Assembly (NCBI GenBank): GCA_965238305.1
Contig: CBDEHK010000001.1
Location: 2,294,001-2,358,000 of the forward strand
Direction of reading: 5' to 3'
From: CBDCGJ01 sp965238305
GTDB taxonomy: Bacteria > Pseudomonadota > Alphaproteobacteria > GCA-2731375
DNA: 64,000 nt
The position numbers and the translations under genes were made by a program. The notes beneath the pieces were generated by a model that made no database searches, was not told where the DNA came from, and worked only from the letters and a program-made list of their open reading frames with translations. Positions 53,676 through 61,768 of this stretch are shown piece by piece; the first letter of the stretch is position 1, and every line of letters starts with the position of its first letter.

Positions 53676-54173
53676 TTAAAAATTTAGAAGTATTTTCGGA
53701 AAAAATACCAATCCCGCCCCACCAATTGCGAGAGCATAAGGAAGACCGGAATTTTTGTCGTGAAGTTTTGCGATAGTCGGGCTGTCCATCCACCGTGGCG
53801 GTAAATTGATCAAACGAAACAGCACTACTATAATGGCAAGGAAGCCACCAAATACCGTTGTGAAAAATAAATACGACAGTAAATCTCCGGCTTCTAGCCA
53901 TATGACGACGGCGGCGACAAATTTGCTGTCACCGCCTCCGATGACACCAAGGACAAATAGTAAAAAACCAACTGCCAGCGTGGCAAAGCCTATTATATAG
54001 TGGCGCCCGATAATGGCGAGTTCGATATCTAAGGACAAAGCGTAAGGTAAGTAGGCCGCCGCGAGTAATATGCTAAGCGTGTTAGGAATCTCAAACCGGG
54101 TAATATCACTGTACATCGCATATACGCATGCAAGCAAAAATATCAGACTAAATAGTGTCGCGACAACCAACAT
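53676..54173 (-). CDS. cpaA: Tad prepilin peptidase CpaA/TadV
   Basis: A 165-residue A24-family aspartyl peptidase of the short, Tad-type class (no N-terminal methylase domain). The two catalytic aspartates are in YSDITRFEIPN (near residue 23) and IGGGDSKF (near residue 82). Membrane helices fill the rest. It would cleave the leader of the Flp pilin and pseudopilins, none of which is visible in the window. It is the first Tad gene, separated from cpaB by 349 bases. Confidence 0.93.
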   Translation of the reverse strand: MLVVATLFSLIFLLACVYAMYSDITRFEIPNTLSILLAAAYLPYALSLDIELAIIGRHYIIGFATLAVGFLLFVLGVIGGGDSKFVAAVVIWLEAGDLLSYLFFTTVFGGFLAIIVVLFRLINLPPRWMDSPTIAKLHDKNSGLPYALAIGGAGLVFFPKILLNF

Positions 54174-54236
54174 TAAGAGTACATGTGTTCTTTAACTAGT
54201 GCGTAATGGGTGAAACGGCGATTCATACTAAACGTT

Positions 54237-55214
54237 CTACCCCCACAGCGCGGTTACGGGTCGCATCATGATGCTACCGTCAAAATCTATTGGCGGATCA
54301 AAATCCTCAGCCAGTAAAAGCGGTCCGTCTAAATCGACGAATTTGGCTGATCCTGCCAAGGCATAGGCCGGCGCCATTGCCAATGAAGAGCCGAGCATGC
54401 ATCCAACCATGATATCCAAGCCCTCAGATTGTGCCGCCGATAACAGTCTAAGTGCCTCTGTCAAACCACCGGTTTTGTCGAGTTTGATATTGATAACGTC
54501 GTATTTCCCGACCAGATTTTGAAGTCCAGCTGTCGTGTGACAGGCTTCATCTGCACAAACCGGCAGCGGACGATCTAAGGAATACAAAATATCATCGGCG
54601 TCAGCTGGGATGGGTTGTTCAACCATCGAGACACCTAATTGCGCCATTGCTGCAAGATTGCTAACAATATTAAGATCATTCCACGCTTCATTTGCATCAA
54701 CGATCAGAGCCGCATCTGGCGCACCCTTGCGTACAGCTTCGACGCGCGCAATGTCGTCCTCCGAACCGACTTTTATTTTTAACAACGGTCTGGTGGCTTG
54801 GATGCGCGCATTCTTCTCCATTTCTGAAGGTGCATCAAGACTTAATGTATAGGCCGTGGTTGTTGACTGTGGACATGGCAGGCCGACCGTCTCCCAGGCC
54901 GATGTTCCAGAAGATTTCGCATGCAAATCCCATAAAGCGCAATCGACGGCGTTGCGCGCGGCGCCGGCCGACATCAGTTTTTGAATATCGGCTTGATTGG
55001 ACCCGTTTTCCAAACTCGACCTTATTTGTTCAATCTGTGCAAGGACGGATTGGACGGTTTCGCCATAGTGGGCATACGGCACGCATTCGGCCTGACCGCA
55101 ATAGTCTCCGTCAATGAGTTCCACAATTACCGTATTGACCTCGCTGCGACTCCCTCTGGATATGGCAAACGATCCATCGATGGGCCAAGTCTGTTTGCGT
55201 ACATTTAACCGCAT
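54237..55214 (-). CDS. dgcA: N-acetyl-D-glutamate racemase DgcA
   Basis: A 325-residue enolase-superfamily enzyme of the L-Ala-D/L-Glu epimerase subgroup. Catalytic lysines are in LLKIKVG and INIKLDKTGG. Metal ligands are Asp in LIVDANEAW, Glu in SMVEQPIP and Asp in VCADEACH. Adjacent dgcN makes the D-glutamate pathway assignment strong: DgcN acetylates D-Glu and DgcA racemises N-acetyl-D-Glu to the L form. By sequence alone dipeptide epimerase would be the fallback. ATG 55214 is chosen; the open frame upstream to 55283 overlaps dgcN and is not family-like. Confidence 0.85.
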   Translation of the reverse strand: MRLNVRKQTWPIDGSFAISRGSRSEVNTVIVELIDGDYCGQAECVPYAHYGETVQSVLAQIEQIRSSLENGSNQADIQKLMSAGAARNAVDCALWDLHAKSSGTSAWETVGLPCPQSTTTAYTLSLDAPSEMEKNARIQATRPLLKIKVGSEDDIARVEAVRKGAPDAALIVDANEAWNDLNIVSNLAAMAQLGVSMVEQPIPADADDILYSLDRPLPVCADEACHTTAGLQNLVGKYDVINIKLDKTGGLTEALRLLSAAQSEGLDIMVGCMLGSSLAMAPAYALAGSAKFVDLDGPLLLAEDFDPPIDFDGSIMMRPVTALWG

Positions 55215-55225
55215 TTTGGATTTTC

Positions 55226-56221
55226 CTAGTCGTTCAACCGTTTGACAATGGCCACAGTGTCGCCGGCAATCGGATCGACACAAGGCAGACCAAATTTATC
55301 CTCCAAACTTTCTAAGTATGGCCCCACTCTCGCAGGTTCCAGATTGCTGCTATTGACTGCTATGCCGACAAAACGGCAATTCTGATTTGTCAGCCTCGCT
55401 AGTTGTACATAAGTCTCGAGGCAGTCTTGAATATCCGGCAGTGGCGCGTGGGCAAGACCACGCATATGAGTTCTAGTCGGTTCATGACATAAAACCAGAG
55501 CGTCTGGTTGCGCGCCGTGTAATAAGCCCAACGAAACACCAGCAAAGGCCGCATGAAAAAGCGAACCCTGTCCTTCAATCACATCCCAGTGATCGACATC
55601 GTTTTCCGGCGACAACCATTCGACCGCACCAGAAATGAAATCAGCGATGACAGCGTCAATAGCGACACCGCGTTCGGCGATGAAAACACCGGTTTGGCCG
55701 GTGGCGCAAAAATCAGCCTTCAAGCCTGATTTTCGCATGTCTCGTTCCAACGCCAAGGCGGTGTATTTTTTGCCAACCGAGCAATCGGTCCCGACGGTCA
55801 ACAACCGCTTGCCGGATCGCGGTTCGCCGCGGCCGGTTCTAAACCCTTGTGGGCTACGGCGGACATTATGTAAAACAACATTATTCGCTTCCGCTGCCTT
55901 TGCAATTGCCGGAAAGTCTTCCAGCATGGAATGTAGGCCGCTGGCGACGTCCATACCCAATTCGATGGCTTCAACAATACTGCTAGTCCAGTTGTCAGGC
56001 ATCACGCCGCCCGAATTCACCACGCCGATGACCAAGGTTTTGGCGCCAAGTTTCCAGGCTTCTTCAATCGATAAGTCTGGCAGGCCGGTATCCGCTTGAC
56101 AACCTGGAAGTCTTGATTGGCCGACGCACCATTCCGGGCGCCAATCAGCGATCCCAGTCGCAGTCTTCGCTGCTAGTTGATCGGGGACATCACCTAAAAA
56201 GAGTAAATAGGGTTTTTCCAT
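55226..56221 (-). CDS. dgcN: D-glutamate N-acetyltransferase DgcN (DUF1611)
   Basis: A 331-residue DUF1611-type P-loop protein. An N-terminal Rossmann-like domain (KPYLLFLGDVPDQLAAKTA) precedes the nucleotide-binding domain with TVGTDCSVGKKYTALALERD and DVIEGQGSLFHAAFAGVSLG. Family members in marine bacteria and haloarchaea N-acetylate D-glutamate, the first step of the DgcN-DgcA route to L-glutamate. It is followed 11 bases later by dgcA. The cluster could allow growth on D-glutamate from peptidoglycan or marine dissolved organic matter. Confidence 0.85.
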   Translation of the reverse strand: MEKPYLLFLGDVPDQLAAKTATGIADWRPEWCVGQSRLPGCQADTGLPDLSIEEAWKLGAKTLVIGVVNSGGVMPDNWTSSIVEAIELGMDVASGLHSMLEDFPAIAKAAEANNVVLHNVRRSPQGFRTGRGEPRSGKRLLTVGTDCSVGKKYTALALERDMRKSGLKADFCATGQTGVFIAERGVAIDAVIADFISGAVEWLSPENDVDHWDVIEGQGSLFHAAFAGVSLGLLHGAQPDALVLCHEPTRTHMRGLAHAPLPDIQDCLETYVQLARLTNQNCRFVGIAVNSSNLEPARVGPYLESLEDKFGLPCVDPIAGDTVAIVKRLND

Positions 56222-56251
56222 TCTAAACTCCGAAGATTACGCGCGTGGCTG

Positions 56252-56860
56252 TCAGCCCTTTGATGCGTTGTTGTTCAGCGCCTCTCGTTGCGCCAGTTCT
56301 TGTACAAGGCGCTGATATTCGGCTTTGCTTTTATCCTTGTTATCACTGTGGCTCCAAACCCGATGATCGCCGCGAGCGAAACCTTCTGCATTTTGACGAT
56401 ATAGCCACGCATTCATCCGATTGGCTATGTAATTATTTTTTGTCCTGATAACTTTTCCTGGCACACCTGCAACTATGGAATTGGGCGGTATCACCATGCC
56501 CTGATTGATGATCGTGTGTCCGGCAACAATGCTGTTTTCGCCAATGACTGCCCGATCCATTATCGTCGCATTAATTCCGATTAAACAGTTATCTCCAATT
56601 TCGCAGCCATGAATTGTTACGTGATGTGTGATCGAACAGTGGGTGCCTATACGGCTACCGCAATTGTCTCCCACATGGACCATGACGAAATCCTGTATGT
56701 TGGTGTTTTCTCCGATGACAATATCATATTGCTCGGCGCGCATTACGACATTCGGCCAGATTGATACGCCAGGCGCTGTTGAAATCTTGCCATATAGAAT
56801 GGCCGATGGGTGAACATAGGATGGGTTGTCGAGATCTACCAAGGTATCATAATCTGCCAC
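56252..56860 (-). CDS. Gamma-carbonic-anhydrase-like hexapeptide protein
   Basis: A 202-residue left-handed beta-helix protein. Hexapeptide turns run from HPSAILYGKISTAPGVSIWP to SIVAGVPGKVI. The three zinc-ligand histidines of the family are visible (MVHVGDN, SITHHVTIHGC). The C-terminal helix is long (about 50 residues, charged), unusual for the plainest members. Activity may be carbonic anhydrase or acyltransferase-like. The start is GTG 56860, placed one base after the preceding stop, with AAGGAA at suitable spacing. It lies in a run with the PilD-like peptidase upstream and dgcN downstream. Confidence 0.85.
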   Translation of the reverse strand: MADYDTLVDLDNPSYVHPSAILYGKISTAPGVSIWPNVVMRAEQYDIVIGENTNIQDFVMVHVGDNCGSRIGTHCSITHHVTIHGCEIGDNCLIGINATIMDRAVIGENSIVAGHTIINQGMVIPPNSIVAGVPGKVIRTKNNYIANRMNAWLYRQNAEGFARGDHRVWSHSDNKDKSKAEYQRLVQELAQREALNNNASKG

Positions 56861-56861
56861 G

Positions 56862-57632
56862 TCACGTTCCTTGTACCAGCAGGCTTTGCAATTGCAGCCA
56901 AATAACAAGCAAGCCAATCGCCATCCCGGGAACCAAAGTTACTTCGCTCGGTTTGCCGGCAAGCTTCTTTTTCTTCCTTCGTACTATCACGTGCACTAGC
57001 GCAAAAATTGCCGAGAAGATCATCCCGATCATGATGGCCCCAACCATATACTTTGGTCCAAGCCAAGCCCCAACAGCAGCTGCAAAAAAGAAGTCGCCCA
57101 ATCCAGCCGCTCGACGGTCGCGAAAACGCAACCAAACCCGATTAACCGTCCAGAAAAAGCAATAGCCCAATACTGCGGCTAAGCCATGCCGCATTATTTG
57201 CTCCGGTTGCTGTATCCAAGTGACAATGAAGCCGACAACAATTAGCGGTAAACAATAATCACGTAGCCGATGCCCACTTTTGATGTCGACAATTGAGACA
57301 AACACCAAATACCAAGCCAAGACGACAGAACCGACATGTATCAATACAGGCAAATCGAAGAATATCGGCGCTACAGCGGCTGCGACTGCGGCTAGTTCGC
57401 CGATTGTGTAGCCGAAACCGATCCGCTCGCCGCAATGACGGCAACTGCCCTTTTGCATAAGCCAACCGAATAACGGAATCAAATCAATTGACGACAACGG
57501 CACATGGCATTCGTCGCAACTTGCCGGGCGACCAACTAATGCACGCTTTGCCGCCAAGCGATAAGCCGCTTCAACCAAGAAGGCACCGAGGATCGGACTT
57601 GCAAAAATAGGAAATATAATCGACCAGGTCAT
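56862..57632 (-). CDS. Full-length prepilin peptidase (PilD/GspO-like)
   Basis: A 256-residue A24 peptidase with the N-terminal methyltransferase/zinc part: CDECHVPLSSIDLIPLFGWL followed by CRHCGERIGFGY, i.e. two CxxC pairs. Catalytic aspartates are in SIVDIKSGHRL and AGLGDFFFAA. The usual GxGDxK lysine is Phe here. Several membrane helices follow. It would cleave and methylate type IV or type II pseudopilins rather than Flp. No such pilin or GSP gene lies within the window, and the separate Tad peptidase is 2.7 kb away. Confidence 0.88.
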   Translation of the reverse strand: MTWSIIFPIFASPILGAFLVEAAYRLAAKRALVGRPASCDECHVPLSSIDLIPLFGWLMQKGSCRHCGERIGFGYTIGELAAVAAAVAPIFFDLPVLIHVGSVVLAWYLVFVSIVDIKSGHRLRDYCLPLIVVGFIVTWIQQPEQIMRHGLAAVLGYCFFWTVNRVWLRFRDRRAAGLGDFFFAAAVGAWLGPKYMVGAIMIGMIFSAIFALVHVIVRRKKKKLAGKPSEVTLVPGMAIGLLVIWLQLQSLLVQGT

Positions 57633-57741
57633 TCACAGTGATCCGTCATGAATATTCGGTCGACGCCAAAATCCAGAACCGCTTTTTGATCGCTCATAGT
57701 TACAAGATAACACAAGCTGACCATGCATGCCGGACATGCTA

Positions 57742-57796
57742 ATACCTAATGTGCGAGATGATGTGCAACAGCACATCATCTCGCGACACGAGGTAT
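57742..57796. repeat. Long palindrome downstream of the HU gene
   Basis: A 14-bp perfect stem, GCGAGATGATGTGC (57753-57766) against 57771-57784, encloses a four-base AACA loop. An outer ATACCT (57742-57747) and AGGTAT (57791-57796) extend it through unpaired flanks. It lies 11 bases after the HU stop. Neither end has a T tract, so it differs from a simple terminator; it may protect the mRNA 3' end or be a protein-binding site. Confidence 0.85.
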
Positions 57797-57806
57797 GACG
57801 TATATG

Positions 57807-58082
57807 TTAGCCGTTGACCGCTTCTTTAAGTGCTTTCGCAACTTTGAGTTTGGGTTGCCGTGACGCAGCAATTTGAATTGTTTCACCGGTTTTCGGATTG
57901 CGACCAGTTCGGGCGGCGCGATCACTGACAGAAAATACGCCGAAGCCGGGGATGCGGACTTCGTCGCCACCGGCCAATGCGCCGGTAATAGCTTCGAAGG
58001 TTGCGTCGACTGATTCCTGCGCTTGTGCTTGGGTAATTTGATTGGATGCCGCTACAGCTGCAATTAGATCGTTCTTATTCAT
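57807..58082 (-). CDS. hup: HU-family nucleoid protein
   Basis: A 91-residue histone-like DNA-bending protein. It has the HU pattern: MNKNDLIAAVAASNQITQAQ, then EVRIPGFGVFSVSDRAARTG with the arm RNPKTGETIQI, and a basic end. It forms dimers that compact and bend DNA. ATG 58082 follows a G-rich ribosome site. It is a single gene, upstream of the PilD-like gene but separated by 174 bases holding a large palindrome. Confidence 0.97.
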   Translation of the reverse strand: MNKNDLIAAVAASNQITQAQAQESVDATFEAITGALAGGDEVRIPGFGVFSVSDRAARTGRNPKTGETIQIAASRQPKLKVAKALKEAVNG

Positions 58083-58347
58083 CTTTGCCCCCAGGGAAAA
58101 GGATTATCAATATCTCGGATTTAACGAGTGTTTGCGGCCTAGGCAAGAGGCAAATTTAGCAATTAATCATTGCAAATCAATCCTAATACTGCCTTGCAGT
58201 AGATTCGCAACTTTATCCGAATTGCCATAAATTATGAGAAGCGCGCTATTCGTCACAATATCGCCTAGCTTGCTTGGCAATGTTGGCGGGCGTAGATTTC
58301 AATAATTATGAAAAAGTTTCGATAAGAAAATCGAACTGGGATTGGGT

Positions 58348-60435
58348 ATGTATACAAAATCGACGAAAAAATATTGTTTCGTAAAGCGACTGCTTTGCCT
58401 CTGCGCCGTTTCGATAGTTGTTGTCGCAGTTGTACCCAAATCCAATCCTAGAGCGGCTGAGCTGACATTACGGCATGTGGTGTTGTCGAGTGCCGGGGTC
58501 GGTTATTTTGAGTATACGGGCGAGGCAGATGCAAAGGACGAAGCCAGAATTGAACTCCCCTTGGCCCAGGTCGACGACGTCTTGAAAAGCATGTTGATTT
58601 CCGATCCAAAAGGAAATCCTACAGTCCAACTAGTCAGCCGCGGTTCATTGGACGAGCAATTCAAAAAGCTGCCATTCAAACAAAATCAACTCCGAACGAC
58701 TCAATCATTATTGAACGCACTTCGAGGGGCCGAGATCAGAGTTAGCGGTGCTGAGGTCTTCGAAGGACGCGTTCTTCGTGCAGTAAAGGAAGTGATTCGT
58801 TTGCCGAACGACGGCGGCACAATTGATCGTCATCGGGTTTCGGTGTTGTCGAAGTCAGGTATTCGCCAGTTTGTCATCGAAGATGTCGAAAGTGTCGAGT
58901 TCCTTGATCCCAAACTAAAAGAACAGATCGAAGAGGCGCTCACGACAATTGCCGACCATCGTAAACAAGACCGTCGGGAACTGGTTGTGCTGTTGCCGGG
59001 TTCGGGAAAGCGGCAAATACGACTTGGCTATTTGATTTCAGTTCCGCTTTGGAAAGTATCTTATCGACTTGTCACAGGTGCCCTTGGGAAGGAGAAAGCG
59101 CGGCTGCAAGGTTGGGCCATTATTGATAACTTAAGTGGTCGAGATTGGACGAATGTATCACTGTCTCTGACATCTGGAAATCCAGTGACGTTTCGCCAAC
59201 ATCTCTACGATGCGTATTATTCCAGCCGTCCGGTGGCTCCTTTGGACGTGATGGGAAAGATAATTCCGCGCTTGGACGAAGGAACGGTGGCGAGTTTCGA
59301 CAGTGTGACGGGACGCAAGCAAGGTGGTGTAGAAAAAAGAGTGATGCGGCATGCCCCTAAGGCAGCTTTGGCGAAAGAGAGTGCAGCTGATATTGCTCCG
59401 CAATCCACCCTGAAAATGCAACAGCAGGCGATCGGCGGTCCAGGTCAAATGGTAGACGCAAGTGAGGCCCTAGCCCGAGTAAACTATCGATTTGCCCAAC
59501 CACAAAGTTTGGAAAATGGCACTTCGGCAATGTTGACGATCATCGATCGTGATATCCCGTCAGCATCTGGATTGTTATATCAACCCCAGGCTCACCATCG
59601 TCATCCGCTTGCAGTAACATCAGTCAGCAACGATGGAGAGGAAAGTTTGCCGCCCGGCCTGGTCACGATTTACCAGGCAAACGAAACCGCTGCGATCGAC
59701 TTCATCGGCGACGCAAGGCTGGCATTGCTGCCAAAAGGCGAGCAACGGATGCTTAGTTACGCCTTGGACCGCCGTACCATTGTGGACAAAGAAGATCGCG
59801 CCACGAAAAATATCCTAAAAGGTAGGATCAGCGCCGGCGTCTTGTCGCTGACTGTGGAGGACGAGCGGGAGACGTTTTACCGGATCAAAACAGTCGTAGG
59901 TGAGGCTGGGCGATTATTAATTGAACATCGCCGTCTGGCTGGTTGGGATTTGGTCTGGCCGAATGCAGATCGGCAAGAAATTACGGAAAAATTTTATCGC
60001 TTGGCAGTGATCACAAAACCGGGTGAGACCGTTATTTTTCCTGTCAGACTAAAACGGACGCGTATTGAAAAAATGCAGCTTCGTCGCCTTGATGACAATC
60101 GGCTGGTGGCCTTGTTGAAAAACGGCCGTCTGAGCAACGACATACGCACAGTGTTCGAAGAAATTCGATTGCTCAGGCAAAACGTCGATCGTTCAAAACG
60201 AGAATTGGACGCAATATCGATTCAGCGCCAAGCAATTTTTCAGGACCAAATCCGATTACGCGAAAACTTAAGTCGTCTGAATTCGACGCAAAAATTACAT
60301 GCGCGTTATGTCGATAAACTTGACCAACAAGAAACCCAACTGGAAGCCTTGAACGCAAAGGAAAAGGAAATCGGAAAGCAATTGGAGATAGCTGAAAAAG
60401 TGCTTCGTGAATACGTCGCCACTGTGCAGCTCTAA
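58348..60435 (+). CDS. DUF4139 domain-containing exported protein
   Basis: A 695-residue protein from ATG 58348 (an in-frame TTG lies at 58342). A signal peptide (RLLCLCAVSIVVVAVV) precedes an N-terminal beta-rich part (LRHVVLSSAGVGYFEYTG). A DUF4139-like core includes ISVPLWKVSYRLVTG and GWAIIDNLSGRDWTNVSLSL. A linker rich in Ala/Gln follows. The last 120 residues are a probable coiled coil (LLRQNVDRSKRELDAI, LNAKEKEIGKQLEIAEKVL). DUF4139 proteins are found widely but have no assigned function I can state. Its location is probably periplasmic or outer membrane. It stands alone and is followed by a terminator. Confidence 0.82.
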   Translation: MYTKSTKKYCFVKRLLCLCAVSIVVVAVVPKSNPRAAELTLRHVVLSSAGVGYFEYTGEADAKDEARIELPLAQVDDVLKSMLISDPKGNPTVQLVSRGSLDEQFKKLPFKQNQLRTTQSLLNALRGAEIRVSGAEVFEGRVLRAVKEVIRLPNDGGTIDRHRVSVLSKSGIRQFVIEDVESVEFLDPKLKEQIEEALTTIADHRKQDRRELVVLLPGSGKRQIRLGYLISVPLWKVSYRLVTGALGKEKARLQGWAIIDNLSGRDWTNVSLSLTSGNPVTFRQHLYDAYYSSRPVAPLDVMGKIIPRLDEGTVASFDSVTGRKQGGVEKRVMRHAPKAALAKESAADIAPQSTLKMQQQAIGGPGQMVDASEALARVNYRFAQPQSLENGTSAMLTIIDRDIPSASGLLYQPQAHHRHPLAVTSVSNDGEESLPPGLVTIYQANETAAIDFIGDARLALLPKGEQRMLSYALDRRTIVDKEDRATKNILKGRISAGVLSLTVEDERETFYRIKTVVGEAGRLLIEHRRLAGWDLVWPNADRQEITEKFYRLAVITKPGETVIFPVRLKRTRIEKMQLRRLDDNRLVALLKNGRLSNDIRTVFEEIRLLRQNVDRSKRELDAISIQRQAIFQDQIRLRENLSRLNSTQKLHARYVDKLDQQETQLEALNAKEKEIGKQLEIAEKVLREYVATVQL

Positions 60436-60459
60436 TCAAAAACTAGGTGCTACTACAAG

Positions 60460-60493
60460 ATCACCGCAAAATGATTTTGTGCGGTGATTTTTT
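60460..60493 (+). terminator. Rho-independent terminator after the DUF4139 gene
   Basis: ATCACCGCA (60460-60468) pairs with TGCGGTGAT (60480-60488) and further A/T pairs close the loop. TTTTT follows. It sits between the convergent DUF4139 and cytochrome c genes. Confidence 0.87.
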
Positions 60494-60519
60494 GAGCGCT
60501 TAATCTTGGTTCAGATAAA

Positions 60520-60897
60520 TTACTTCGTTGCTTCCTTCAGATAGGCAATTAGATCAGCGCGTTGGTTTTCTTTTTTCACGCCGGCATAAGTCATTTTTGT
60601 TTTTGGCACCATTTTCTTCGGCTTGGTCAAGAACTCGTCCAGCGTTGCTTCATCCCAAGTAATTGCAGCCTCTTTCATCGCCTTGGAGAATTTAAAACCC
60701 TCCATGGTGCCCGAGACCCGTCCGAAAAGTCCAAACAAATTCGGTCCGATTTTGTTTTTCCCGCCTTCTTCCAACGTGTGGCAGGCTTTGCATTTCTTGA
60801 ATATTTTTTCCCCGGATTTTACATCGGCAGCAAGGGCGGGGCTACTGGCGGTCGCAACGGCGATGGCGGCCGCCCCTAAGAATATCTGAAACTTCAT
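60520..60897 (-). CDS. Class I cytochrome c
   Basis: A 125-residue soluble periplasmic cytochrome from ATG 60897. The signal peptide ends near SSPALA. The haem site is CKACH in FKKCKACHTLEEGG, and a candidate axial Met lies in MVPKTKMTYAG. Overall layout (KIGPNLFGLFGR, WDEATLDEFL, DLIAYLKEATK) is that of cytochrome c2/c550. It carries electrons between respiratory complexes. The frame is open eight codons upstream, but the signal peptide begins at this ATG. It is convergent with the DUF4139 gene. Confidence 0.93.
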   Translation of the reverse strand: MKFQIFLGAAAIAVATASSPALAADVKSGEKIFKKCKACHTLEEGGKNKIGPNLFGLFGRVSGTMEGFKFSKAMKEAAITWDEATLDEFLTKPKKMVPKTKMTYAGVKKENQRADLIAYLKEATK

Positions 60898-61162
60898 AGT
60901 TTTTCTGGCTCCGTTCCACAAACTAAAACTTGAAAACTCATCCCATGAATAGCCCGAACAGCCATTTCCAGCAATGGATTTAATATTTTATTGATTGCCA
61001 AACATCCGCTGTCCCAGAGCAAATTGCAACTACGTCAAATTGGCGCGTTCGGGGTTCGATTTCTCGAATTTGTCAATCGATGATATGGTTTACACGATAA
61101 ATTGCGTACGTTGTGTAAACACCAGGTCGGTAGTCTCTTGCCGGAAAGAAAGTGAGGCAAGC

Positions 61163-61726
61163 ATGGATATGGCACTTATAATTCGGTTGATTTCTGACAA
61201 GTTGCGCGATCGCACAACTTATGTATTGGCATTTATTGTAGGCACATTGATTAATCTTTATGGACAATTGTTAGTGCCCTGGTTCCGCGATGGCGGTAAT
61301 GCGTTTACTGTATTTAGCGATGAGTTTATTCGTCGACCGGGCTTAACTACGTTTTCGGTTTTTCTAGCCTATGCTTTTCCATTTTGTGTCGGCATTTATT
61401 CGGCCGTGGCGGCGCGTTATAAGAACCGGCGCTTGGAATCGATTGCTGATTTTCCCGAACGCAAGCCGGACCCAGTATTTCGTGCGACCGTCGATGGATC
61501 TTTGGTCGAAGTAGGCGCGAACACACGAAAATTTTTTGAAACTTATAACGTCGACTGTGCGCAGAAAATATTAGGCGATGAAGGGTGGGGAATGGTTAAA
61601 GCGGATCGTCAGGGTCATCACCATATTACAGTGATGTTCGAACCCGAAGGCGCGCAATATTTAGTCAGGCATGCGCCAACAAACAACGATCAGATCAACG
61701 TATATTTGACACGACTACCGAGTTAG
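61163..61726 (+). CDS. Two-helix membrane protein with cytoplasmic PAS-like domain
   Basis: A 187-residue protein from ATG 61163; the frame is open to 60995, but GAGG just upstream of 61163 and the residue pattern favour this start. Two membrane helices (YVLAFIVGTLINLYGQLLVP and TTFSVFLAYAFPFCVGIYSA) are followed by a soluble domain (DPVFRATVDGSLVEVGANTR to the end) that reads like a divergent PAS domain. The gene directly precedes an adenylyl cyclase gene with a 42-base gap. It may be the membrane sensor partner of that soluble cyclase (inference). I do not recognise a named family. Confidence 0.72.
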   Translation: MDMALIIRLISDKLRDRTTYVLAFIVGTLINLYGQLLVPWFRDGGNAFTVFSDEFIRRPGLTTFSVFLAYAFPFCVGIYSAVAARYKNRRLESIADFPERKPDPVFRATVDGSLVEVGANTRKFFETYNVDCAQKILGDEGWGMVKADRQGHHHITVMFEPEGAQYLVRHAPTNNDQINVYLTRLPS

Positions 61727-61768
61727 ATAGCAATTTGCTTGGGGTGGGGCGACCGAGAGGAAGCATAG

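Noticed and set aside
54192..54206. CtrA-like box TTAA-N7-GTAA ahead of cpaA
   Set aside because: One half-site has a mismatch and such AT-rich matches are common by chance, so it cannot be called without a genome-wide profile.
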